Source of the DNA: M30B53 sp964600785 | GTDB lineage: Bacteria; Planctomycetota; Planctomycetia; Pirellulales; UBA1268 | Reading direction: 5' to 3' | Assembly (NCBI GenBank): GCA_964600785.1 | Contig: CAZRKH010000044.1 | Span: 1 to 9,119, forward strand | Length of the DNA stretch: 9,119 nt | Shown here: positions 1-5,747 of the stretch, one piece after another | Position numbering within the stretch: position 1 is the first letter of the stretch | Layout of the letters: each line of letters starts with the position of its first letter | Notes under the pieces: generated by a model | Seen by the model: only the letters and a program-made list of their open reading frames with translations | What the model was told of the DNA's origin: nothing | The model's database searches: none | Position numbers and translations under genes: made by a program

Positions 1-14
1 TTTTCCGACCCGGT

Positions 15-29
15 CCGCCCTTTGGGCGG
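15..29. repeat. Small GC hairpin near window start
   Basis: CCGCCC at 15-20 and GGGCGG at 24-29 form a perfect 6-bp stem with a TTT loop. Neither strand has a T tract after the stem, so it does not look like a classical intrinsic terminator. It sits just upstream of the tandem repeat at 36-69 and may be the palindromic part of the same repeat element. The gene to its left is outside the window, so a role as a 3' end of that transcript cannot be judged. Confidence 0.4.
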
Positions 30-35
30 CCGCTC

Positions 36-69
36 AATCGCTCCCGTCCCTGTAAATCGCTCCCGTCCC
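36..69. repeat. Tandem 15-bp direct repeat, REP-like
   Basis: The 15-mer AATCGCTCCCGTCCC occurs twice, at 36-50 and 55-69, with a period of 19 bp. The second copy runs into CCATTTTTTT (69-78) and then a G-rich run. Read on the minus strand the unit is GGGACGGGAGCGATT preceded by an A tract and GGGG. Short elements of this look are often dispersed in bacterial genomes and linked to REP-associated tyrosine transposases; that link is an inference here, since no transposase is visible. It lies in the leader region of rplU, 114 bp before the chosen start codon. Confidence 0.6.
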
Positions 70-182
70 CATTTTTTTGGGGGGTGGGGTGTGGTAATCT
101 CGACGCGTCGTTGAATATTTCTTGTTTTCGTGAGTGTGAGAAAGTTTTGATGGTACCCAACGCCACTGATGAGGCTGCCTCG

Positions 183-512
183 ATGTCGGGCTCGAGCACG
201 CTCTATGCCGTGATTGCCGACAGTGGCCGACAGATCACCGTCAGGGAGGGCGAGGAGATCGAGGTCGATTTCCGTCATGCCCCATCTGGCAGCGAGATCG
301 TTTTTGAACGCGTGCTCGCGGTCAGCCGTGGCGGTGCACTCACCCTCGGTCGCCCGGCCGTCGACGGGGCAAGCGTAACCGCCGAAGTGCTCGGCGTGCG
401 GCAGGCTGAGAAGATCCACGTGCAAAAGTTTCGCCGCCGCAAGAACTACCGCCGCCGCACCGGTCATCGCGAGTTGATCACCCGGGTGCGTGTCTCGTCG
501 ATCCAGGGCTGA
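183..512 (+). CDS. rplU: 50S ribosomal protein L21
   Basis: L21 is a structural protein of the large ribosomal subunit that binds 23S rRNA. The 109-residue product starts at its beta-barrel with LYAVIADSGRQITV, the counterpart of the family's YAVIKTGGKQYRV opening, and ends with the basic rRNA-binding tail VQKFRRRKNYRRRTGHRE, which closely follows the family pattern. Length fits the usual 100-105 residues. The start at 183 is chosen because it has GAGG at 171-174, 8 bases upstream, and leaves little extra before the conserved core. An in-frame ATG at 150 (120 residues) and a GTG at 84 are alternatives; the residues they add look non-conserved. rpmA (L27), which commonly follows rplU in bacteria, is not downstream: the next gene is convergent. 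The tail and the conserved core make the identification secure; only the start is uncertain. Confidence 0.95.
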   Translation: MSGSSTLYAVIADSGRQITVREGEEIEVDFRHAPSGSEIVFERVLAVSRGGALTLGRPAVDGASVTAEVLGVRQAEKIHVQKFRRRKNYRRRTGHRELITRVRVSSIQG

Positions 513-513
513 G

Positions 514-558
514 CGTCCCGTAGGACGGTCCCGCAAGCGGCTGGCCGTTTCGCGGGAC
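514..558 (+). terminator. Paired hairpins after rplU, possible terminator
   Basis: Two stem-loops follow the rplU stop codon almost at once. The first pairs CGTCC (514-518) with GGACG (523-527) around a 4-base loop. The second pairs GTCCCGC (528-534) with GCGGGAC (552-558) and continues inside with AAGCGG (535-540) against CCGTTT (545-550), giving about 13 paired bases with one bulged C at 551, one G-T pair and a CTGG loop. No T tract follows on either strand, so a canonical intrinsic terminator is not supported. The position between convergent rplU and the ubiD-like gene suits a bidirectional transcript end or 3' stabilising structure. Confidence 0.4.
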
Positions 559-611
559 AGCCGAGCCACTCGTGAATTGCCCGGGTTTGCCTGCGTGGCG
601 AAAGCCGATGC

Positions 612-649
612 CGGGCTTTCCCCGCAAGACGTCGGGCTTTCCCCACAAG
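612..649. repeat. 17-bp direct repeat, period 21
   Basis: CGGGCTTTCCCCGCAAG (612-628) recurs at 633-649 with one change (G to A). The period is 21 bp. The repeat lies immediately downstream of the stop codon of the minus-strand UbiD-family gene. GAAAGCC at 600-606 can pair with GGCTTTC at 614-620, or with the second copy at 635-641, so two mutually exclusive stems are possible. No coding function is seen. It could be a 3' transcript structure or a local duplication. Confidence 0.6.
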
Positions 650-652
650 CAG

Positions 653-2557
653 CTAGCCAAACAGGGCCGCCAGTGGGCCGCCGCGGATGCATAGCCGGTC
701 GACCGCCGCAGTCACCGCCGGGTCTTCCTCGACCGGCGGCGCATGGTGCGGCTTGAGCCGGGCATCGATCACCAGAGGCCCATGGCAGCCCCAGTGCTTG
801 TCAACCACCGCCTCCCCCACGCCATGCACATCGGCGGCAGGGTTTGAACGGGTGAAGGTGACCCATAAAAAGTTTGCCAGCGACGCCGCGGCAAACTCGG
901 GGTCGTCCACCACCACCACCAGCGGCCAGGCGGAGAGCGGATGCTCCGGTCCGATCGCCGCGGTCAGTCTGCCGATGTCGCCGGACCATGCCGCCAACGC
1001 CGCGGTTCGCCAGATCGCCGTCATGTCGGCCGCGTCCGGACCGACCTCGAGCGTGGGCCTTGGCTCGATCCGCGGGCCACGGATCGCCACCACCCCCGGC
1101 AGACAGACCCGCGGGTCGGCGAAGCCCGAAGGCAGCGGGATACCGCCGGGCAGCTCGCGGGGGAGCTCGCGAACCGTCGGCCCCCGAGCGGCGACCACCA
1201 GCTTGCTGCCGGCGTTGAGGCCGCTGCCGGAATAATCGAGTGTGTCGATGGTGGTTTCGGTGTGGAAGTGGCAGTCTCGCCGCCAGTCGACCCGCGCGAG
1301 CAGGTGGGCGAAGATGCCCTCGATGTCGTCCGCGTCGAGGCCGGGGGCGTCGTTCTCGGCCACGATGAAGAGATATTTTGCCAGGGAGAGCTGCCCCTGG
1401 CCGAGAATCGCCGAGGCCTGGGTGAGAAGTTCCGCAGGCCGTGAGGTCTTCTGCCAGGGGAGATACCGCTCGCTACCCACCGCCAGCAGCAGCGGGTGCA
1501 CGCCAGAGGCATCGACCGCATGCACACTGCGGACCCCCGGCAGCACCGTGGGAATCACCGGCCCGGTCAGTTCGTGGACCAGCCAGCCGAAGAGCGTGTC
1601 TTCCTGCGGCGGGCGGCCAACGACGGTCACCGGCCAGATCGCCCCCTCGCGGTGCCAGACATTCCGGACCCGCATCACCGGAAACGCATGCCGTTTGGCG
1701 TAGTAGCCGAGATGGTCGCCAAAGGGGCCCTCTGGCTTGGTGGCCCCAGGCACCACGGTGCCCTCGATCACGAAGTCGGCGTCGGCATAGATGCCCGGCC
1801 GGCCGCCGCGCCGGAGCATCGGAATCCGGTGGCCGGCGAGCACGCCGGCGAAGGTCAGCTCGGAGAGGCCCTCTGGCAGCGGCATCACCGCGGCGGGTGC
1901 CATCGCCGGTGAGCCGCCCACGAAGACCGCCACCTCCAGTGGCTCACCGCGGCGGATCGCTGCGGCATGGTGCACGCCGATCCCACGGTGGAGCTGGTAA
2001 TGCAGGCCGATCTCCTCATCGGGCTGATAGTCGTTGCCTGAGAGCTGCACCCGGTACATCCCGAGGTTGCTTCGCTGCGGTCCCGGCTGGTCGGGGTCTT
2101 CGGTATAGACCGCCGGAAGGGTCACGAAGGGCCCGCCATCACCCGGCCAGGCGGTCACCGCCGGCAGACGCGAGATCGTGGTGCGGTGGGCTGTGACGGC
2201 CCCGCGGGTCACCCGCCTGGGCAGCATCGAGATCGCATCGAGAGGTGCCCGCCAGTATCGCCAAGGCTTGGCGGCAGCCTGTGTCGGGTCGACCTTCAGT
2301 TCCACAAGCCGCTTCACACGCTCGAGGGTGTCGGTGAAGATCCGCTCGATTCGCCGCTTGGTACCATAGAGATTGACGAGCACCGGAAAGGCCGTGCCCT
2401 TCGGTTTCGTGAAAAGCACCGCGGGGCCACCCGCGCGAAACAGCCGTCGCTGAATCTCGGCGATCTCGAGATGAGGATCGACGGGGTGGTCGATCTCGAC
2501 GAGTTCGCCCTCTGCCCGGAGGGCCTGGCAGCAGTCGCGAAGCGAACGGAATCCCAT
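653..2557 (-). CDS. ubiD: UbiD-family (prenyl-FMN) decarboxylase
   Basis: Cytoplasmic UbiD-family enzymes reversibly decarboxylate aromatic or alpha,beta-unsaturated acids with prenylated FMN, often in ubiquinone or menaquinone synthesis. The 634-residue product opens with MGFRSLRD and EGELVEID (16-23), then HPVDPHLEIAEI (24-35), the usual UbiD N-terminus, which fixes the start at 2557. SNLGMYR (163-169) supplies the Asn and Arg of the cofactor/metal site, followed by LHYQLHRG (185-192), GLSEL (230-234), ADFVIEG (260-266) and EGPFGDHLGYY (276-286). R169 with the acidic residues D261 and E265 are candidates for the family's Glu/Asp-Arg-Glu catalytic set. At 634 residues it is longer than E. 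coli UbiD (about 497), mostly from extra C-terminal sequence after about 500. No Shine-Dalgarno is visible. No ubiX (prenyl-FMN synthase) is nearby, so the substrate is open: a menaquinone (futalosine-route) role is plausible, another aromatic acid equally possible. The frame stays open far upstream, but that extension is antisense to the neighbouring gene and rejected. Confidence 0.92.
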   Translation of the reverse strand: MGFRSLRDCCQALRAEGELVEIDHPVDPHLEIAEIQRRLFRAGGPAVLFTKPKGTAFPVLVNLYGTKRRIERIFTDTLERVKRLVELKVDPTQAAAKPWRYWRAPLDAISMLPRRVTRGAVTAHRTTISRLPAVTAWPGDGGPFVTLPAVYTEDPDQPGPQRSNLGMYRVQLSGNDYQPDEEIGLHYQLHRGIGVHHAAAIRRGEPLEVAVFVGGSPAMAPAAVMPLPEGLSELTFAGVLAGHRIPMLRRGGRPGIYADADFVIEGTVVPGATKPEGPFGDHLGYYAKRHAFPVMRVRNVWHREGAIWPVTVVGRPPQEDTLFGWLVHELTGPVIPTVLPGVRSVHAVDASGVHPLLLAVGSERYLPWQKTSRPAELLTQASAILGQGQLSLAKYLFIVAENDAPGLDADDIEGIFAHLLARVDWRRDCHFHTETTIDTLDYSGSGLNAGSKLVVAARGPTVRELPRELPGGIPLPSGFADPRVCLPGVVAIRGPRIEPRPTLEVGPDAADMTAIWRTAALAAWSGDIGRLTAAIGPEHPLSAWPLVVVVDDPEFAAASLANFLWVTFTRSNPAADVHGVGEAVVDKHWGCHGPLVIDARLKPHHAPPVEEDPAVTAAVDRLCIRGGPLAALFG

Positions 2558-2623
2558 ACGGCAGGCGGTGGTCGGCGTGTGGTGGGCGGGAAGTTTCCAG
2601 CCGGTTGGCAGGCAGCCGGCGGC

Positions 2624-2629
2624 ATGATA
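2624..2629 (-). promoter_or_regulatory. Possible -10 box for the ubiD-like gene
   Basis: On the minus strand, positions 2629 to 2624 read TATCAT, five of six matches to TATAAT, preceded by GG. It lies 66 bases upstream of the ATG at 2557 in the divergent spacer. No convincing -35 box is seen at 16-18 bp spacing, so this is a weak call resting on one hexamer in an otherwise GC-rich spacer. Confidence 0.3.
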
Positions 2630-2635
2630 CCGCGT

Positions 2636-2655
2636 GGCGGCTGCAGTCGGCCGCC
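2636..2655. promoter_or_regulatory. Inverted repeat in divergent promoter region
   Basis: GGCGGC (2636-2641) and GCCGCC (2650-2655) form a perfect 6-bp inverted repeat with an 8-base spacer. It lies between the possible -10 box of the ubiD-like gene and the possible -10 box of the propeller gene, so it could be an operator serving both. In GC-rich DNA a palindrome of this size can also arise by chance. Confidence 0.3.
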
Positions 2656-2657
2656 GG

Positions 2658-2663
2658 TAGACT
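2658..2663 (+). promoter_or_regulatory. Possible -10 box for the propeller-rarA-dtd cluster
   Basis: TAGACT matches TATAAT at four of six positions, including the key first, second and last bases. It is 38 bases before the ATG at 2702, directly after the inverted repeat at 2636-2655. No clear -35 box is present. A similar context (GACT-CAG-TAA-C) appears before the photolyase gene at 5695-5707, which slightly strengthens both calls. Confidence 0.3.
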
Positions 2664-2689
2664 CCAGCGTAACCTCGCCAACTCCCGAC

Positions 2690-2694
2690 AAGGA
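2690..2694 (+). promoter_or_regulatory. Ribosome binding site of the propeller gene
   Basis: AAGGA lies 7 bases before the ATG at 2702. It is the clearest Shine-Dalgarno-like site in the window and decides this start over the long open frame that continues upstream of it. Confidence 0.6.
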
Positions 2695-2701
2695 TCTTCA
2701 G

Positions 2702-3802
2702 ATGGACCTTCTTTCCCGTCGTGTCTTCACGGCTGCAGTGGCCGGCTCGGCCCTCACCGCCGCCACACCCGCCCGCGGGCGAGTCCGCCGTGTCGGCGGG
2801 GAGACGATCCTCGGCGAGGAGGGGCAGACCTTCCGCGTGAAGCACCACTTCCCGCAGCTGCCCGACCGCTTCAGCTGGCAGACGACCCACAATGTGGCGG
2901 TCGATTCGGCCGGCAATCTCTACGTGATCCACGAGGGCCACAAGAACCAGAAAGACCATCCGGCGATCTTCGTCTTCGATCCCGCCGGGAAGTTCATGCG
3001 TGCCTTCGGCAGTGAGTTCCAGGGGGGTGGCCACGGAATCGAGGTCCGCCGCGAGGGCACGCAAGACTTCCTCTACGTCTGCGGCTACCAGCAGGTGAAG
3101 GCCTTCGCCAAGCTCACGCCCGAGGGCGAGATCGTCTGGTATCGCAAGGCCCCGATGGAGTCGGGCGTGTATGCCGAAGGGGAAAATGTCTCGACCAGCC
3201 GCAACTGGAGCCGCCAGGGCTTTCTGCCGACCAACTTTGCCTTCCTCGAGCCGGACGACCCCGGCGGCCCCGGTTTTCTCCTGGCCGACGGCTACGGCTC
3301 CTTTCGCATCCACCGCTACGACACCGCCGCGGCCTGGCAGAGCTGCTTTGGCGGCCCGGGCAAAGGCGAGGGCAAATTCAACACGCCCCATGGCCTGTGG
3401 ATCGACCGTCGCCCGGCTGCCGACGGCTCGGCCCGCGAGCCGCGGATCGTGGTCACCGACCGGGCCCATAACACGCTGCAGGTCTTCGGGATCGACGGCA
3501 GCTACCAGGCCACGATCTCCGGATTCGGCCTGCCGGCCAACATCGACACCTGGAAGAACCTGCTCGTGGTGCCGGAGCTGAAGGCCTGCGTGACTCTCCT
3601 CAACGAAGCCTACGAGCCGATCGTGCAACTCGGCCGGGCCGTCGAGCGGCTCGACTCCATCAAGAATCTTCGCGGACAGCCCCAGAAGTGGCTCGACGGT
3701 GAGTTCGTTCATCCCCACGATGCCTGCTTCACCCCTGAGGGCGATCTCTATGTCGCCGAGTGGGTGGCCACCGGGCGGGTCACGAAGCTCGAGCGGGTCT
3801 GA
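2702..3802 (+). CDS. Tat-exported NHL-like beta-propeller protein
   Basis: The 366-residue product is probably exported folded by the Tat system and folds as a beta-propeller; its ligand or activity is unknown. The N-terminus has a twin-arginine motif, SRRVFT (5-10), a short hydrophobic stretch rich in Ala (about 11-22) and a likely cleavage site near ATPARG (21-26). The mature part carries recurring propeller-strand patterns: HNVAVDSAGNLYVIHEG (63-79), HGIEVRREGTQDFLYVCG (111-128), NTPHGLWIDRR (227-237), PANIDTWKNLLVVPE (278-292) and VHPHDACFTPEGDLYVAEW (336-354). These resemble NHL repeats, with a conserved His near the strand start and a GDLYVAE-type ending. Families with such repeats include binding propellers and peptidyl-hydroxyglycine lyases; the sequence does not decide between them. 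AAGGA 7 bases upstream supports the start. Its TGA shares a base with the rarA ATG, implying co-transcription and probable translational coupling. It is divergent from the ubiD-like gene. Fold confidence is fair; function is not assigned. Confidence 0.85.
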   Translation: MDLLSRRVFTAAVAGSALTAATPARGRVRRVGGETILGEEGQTFRVKHHFPQLPDRFSWQTTHNVAVDSAGNLYVIHEGHKNQKDHPAIFVFDPAGKFMRAFGSEFQGGGHGIEVRREGTQDFLYVCGYQQVKAFAKLTPEGEIVWYRKAPMESGVYAEGENVSTSRNWSRQGFLPTNFAFLEPDDPGGPGFLLADGYGSFRIHRYDTAAAWQSCFGGPGKGEGKFNTPHGLWIDRRPAADGSAREPRIVVTDRAHNTLQVFGIDGSYQATISGFGLPANIDTWKNLLVVPELKACVTLLNEAYEPIVQLGRAVERLDSIKNLRGQPQKWLDGEFVHPHDACFTPEGDLYVAEWVATGRVTKLERV

Positions 3803-5112
3803 TGCCCGATCTGTTTGCCGCCTCCCGAGCCAGAAATCTCGCCGGCGCCGCACCCCTCGCGGCGAGGATGCGGCCGCGGCGGCTCGCCGACTATGTCGGC
3901 CAGGAACACGTCGTCGGCGAGGGGAAACTGCTGCGGCGGCTGATCGAGGCCGACCGGCTCGGCTCGGTGATTCTCTACGGCCCCCCGGGGGTCGGCAAAA
4001 CGACCCTCGCCGAGATTGTGGCCACCGAAACGGCCCGTCGCTTTGTGGAGATCTCCGCCACCGCTTCGGGCGTCAAGGAACTCCGCGAGGTGCTCGAGGC
4101 GGCCCGCCGCCGGCTCGAGGACGACGGCCAGAAGACATGCCTGTTCATCGACGAGATCCACCGCTTCAACAAGGCCCAGCAGGATGTGCTCCTGCCAGAC
4201 GTGGAGAGTGGCGTGATCGCCTTGGTCGGGGCCACGACCCACAATCCCTTCTTCGCCCTCACCTCGGCGCTCGTCAGCCGCAGCCGGATTTTCGAACTCA
4301 AGGCCCTCGGCCACCCCGAAATTCTGGAGATCCTCAAGCGAGCGGTGGCCGACCGCGACCACGGCCTTGGCGGCGAGCAGGTGAGGCTCACCGAAGCGGC
4401 GGCCGAGTTTCTCGTGGAGACCTGCGATGGCGACGCCCGGCGTGCCCTCGGGGGCCTGGAGGTGGGGGTGCTCTCGGCCAGAGAGCGGCCGCTGGAGTTT
4501 ACGCTCGAGCTGGCTCGCGAGAGCGTGCAACGCAAGGCGATGGTCTACGACGCCGGCGACACCCACTACGACTGCGCGAGTGCCCTGATCAAGAGCGTTC
4601 GCGGCAGCGATGCCGATGCGGGCCTCTACTGGCTCGCGAGGATGCTCGAGGGAGGGGAAGATCCGCTTTTTCTCGCCCGCCGCCTGGTGATCCTGGCCAG
4701 CGAGGACATCGGCAACGCCGATCCGCGGGCCCTGCTCGTGGCCACCGCGGCGATGCAGGCCACGCAGTTCGTGGGCCTGCCGGAGTGCCAGCTCACCTTG
4801 GCTCAGGCGGTGACGTACCTGGCGCTGGCACCCAAGAGCAACGCCTGCACACTGGCGATCGCCGCGGCCCGAAAGGATGTCCGCGAGCAGGAAGTGATCC
4901 CCGTGCCGCGGCACCTGCAGGACCGCCACTACGCCGGAGCCAAGCGGCTTGGCCATGGCGAGGGCTACGAGTATGCCCACGACGCCCCCGCCGGCATCGC
5001 GGCCCAGGACTATCTCGGTGTGGAGCGGACCTATTACGAGCCGACCGATCGCGGCCTCGAGCGGGAGCTTGCCGAGCGGCTGGCCGAGATCCGTCGTCGT
5101 CTGCGGGGCTGA
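3802..5112 (+). CDS. rarA: Replication-associated recombination protein A (AAA+ ATPase)
   Basis: RarA (MgsA, the bacterial WRNIP1/Mgs1 homologue) is a clamp-loader-like AAA+ ATPase that acts at stalled replication forks and on DNA ends. The 436-residue product has the characteristic PLAARMRPRRLADYVGQEH start (18-36), Walker A GPPGVGKTT (60-68), TASGVKELRE (87-96), Walker B LFIDEIHRFNKAQQD (114-128), sensor 1 VGATTHNP (142-149), an SRSR arginine-finger region (159-162) and sensor 2 GDARRAL (210-216). The C-terminal tetramerisation part includes HYDCASALIKSVRGSD (255-270), ASEDIGNADPRA (299-310), APKSNA (343-348) and GYEYAHD (388-394). All match the family across its full length (about 440), with nothing missing. 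The ATG at 3802 overlaps the previous TGA as TGATG, so translation is likely coupled; the N-terminal residues before the core are few, as in E. coli. dtd follows after 4 bp. Identification is secure. Confidence 0.97.
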   Translation: MPDLFAASRARNLAGAAPLAARMRPRRLADYVGQEHVVGEGKLLRRLIEADRLGSVILYGPPGVGKTTLAEIVATETARRFVEISATASGVKELREVLEAARRRLEDDGQKTCLFIDEIHRFNKAQQDVLLPDVESGVIALVGATTHNPFFALTSALVSRSRIFELKALGHPEILEILKRAVADRDHGLGGEQVRLTEAAAEFLVETCDGDARRALGGLEVGVLSARERPLEFTLELARESVQRKAMVYDAGDTHYDCASALIKSVRGSDADAGLYWLARMLEGGEDPLFLARRLVILASEDIGNADPRALLVATAAMQATQFVGLPECQLTLAQAVTYLALAPKSNACTLAIAAARKDVREQEVIPVPRHLQDRHYAGAKRLGHGEGYEYAHDAPAGIAAQDYLGVERTYYEPTDRGLERELAERLAEIRRRLRG

Positions 5113-5116
5113 TCCG

Positions 5117-5575
5117 ATGCGGGCGGTGATTCAACGGGTCAGCCGGGCGAGCGTGGAGATCGAAGGCTGCCAGACCGCCGCAATCGGCCGCGGACTGCTG
5201 GTGCTCGTGGGCGTGGAGCAGGGGGATACCGTCGAGGATGCCGCCTGGCTGGCCGGCAAGATCGTGGGCATGCGGATCTTCGCCGATCCTCAGCAGCGGA
5301 TGAACCGCAGCCTCGCCGAGATCGACGGCGAGCTGCTCGTCGTCAGCCAGTTCACGCTGCATGCCAGCACGAAAAAAGGCAACCGGCCGAGCTTTCTCGC
5401 GGCGGCCAGGCCCGACGAGGCGATCCCGCTCTACGAGCGGTTTCTCGAGGAGCTTCACAAGGCCCACGGTCGTCCGCCTGCCAGGGGCACCTTCGCCGCC
5501 GAGATGGCAGTCAGCCTCGTCAACGACGGGCCGGTCACGATCATCATCGATTCCCGCCGCGAAGGCGATTCGTGA
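5117..5575 (+). CDS. dtd: D-aminoacyl-tRNA deacylase
   Basis: Dtd hydrolyses D-aminoacyl-tRNAs (and mischarged glycyl-tRNA-Ala) in the cytoplasm, keeping D-amino acids and glycine errors out of protein. The 152-residue product begins MRAVIQRVSRASVEIEG, matches the family along its full length (E. coli 145 residues), and has both active-site signatures: SQFTL (77-81) with the following RPSF (90-93), and the cis-Gly-Pro motif NDGPVT (136-141). The only extra is a short polar C-terminus, SRREGDS, after the final strand. It starts 4 bp after the rarA stop, so it is almost certainly in the same transcript; no strong Shine-Dalgarno is visible, and ribosome hand-over from rarA is plausible. Nothing is missing or unusual in the core. 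Secure. Confidence 0.97.
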   Translation: MRAVIQRVSRASVEIEGCQTAAIGRGLLVLVGVEQGDTVEDAAWLAGKIVGMRIFADPQQRMNRSLAEIDGELLVVSQFTLHASTKKGNRPSFLAAARPDEAIPLYERFLEELHKAHGRPPARGTFAAEMAVSLVNDGPVTIIIDSRREGDS

Positions 5576-5640
5576 ACCGAGCGTACTGGCCCGTTTTTTG
5601 GCGGCCCGTCGAGTTTCGTGCGCCACAGCCGCCGACCGCC

Positions 5641-5691
5641 GGCCGCGATCGACCCTCGAGAGCTGCGTCCGGCTCGGTCGCCCTCGCGGCC
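5641..5691 (+). promoter_or_regulatory. Long inverted repeat before the photolyase gene
   Basis: GGCCGCGA (5641-5648) pairs perfectly with TCGCGGCC (5684-5691), and CGACC (5650-5654) pairs with GGTCG (5676-5680) inside it; GAG (5658-5660) and CTC (5673-5675) can extend the stem. No T tract follows on either strand, so it is not a canonical intrinsic terminator, although it could mark the end of the propeller-rarA-dtd transcript. It ends 6 bases before the possible -10 box of the photolyase gene, so an operator or cruciform role is also possible. The rest of the 172-bp spacer shows a T6 tract at about 5593-5598 with no stem directly before it. Confidence 0.4.
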
Positions 5692-5697
5692 GCTGAC

Positions 5698-5703
5698 TAC
5701 AGT
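5698..5703 (+). promoter_or_regulatory. Possible -10 box for the photolyase gene
   Basis: TACAGT matches TATAAT at four of six positions and lies 44 bases before the TTG start at 5748, just after the inverted repeat ending at 5691. No -35 hexamer is recognisable. The call rests on position and on the similar context upstream of the propeller gene. Confidence 0.3.
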
Positions 5704-5747
5704 AAACGGCTGTCGCGACACGATCCACCAAACCGTTCGGCCCGACC

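Noticed and set aside
490..756. 88-residue plus-strand frame in the rplU-ubiD spacer
   Set aside because: It overlaps the 3' ends of both neighbours, is dominated by Arg, Pro and Gly, and the spacer is explained better by hairpins and direct repeats.
1441..2196. 251-residue plus-strand frame inside the UbiD-family gene
   Set aside because: Arg/Pro/Ser-rich translation typical of an antisense GC-rich frame, entirely within a conserved enzyme gene.
2558..3853. Open extension of the minus-strand UbiD frame giving a 1066-residue reading frame
   Set aside because: The extension is antisense to the propeller gene, has no recognisable domain and no start signal, and the UbiD family N-terminus fits the ATG at 2557. 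Long antisense frames are expected in GC-rich DNA.
3748..4980. 410-residue minus-strand open frame opposite rarA
   Set aside because: It mirrors the full RarA coding sequence, has no family features, and rarA is intact with all AAA+ motifs.
5593..5598. T6 tract after dtd as an intrinsic terminator
   Set aside because: No stable GC stem lies directly before it; the nearest stem (CGCC/GGCG at the dtd 3' end) is about 20 bases away and only 4 bp.
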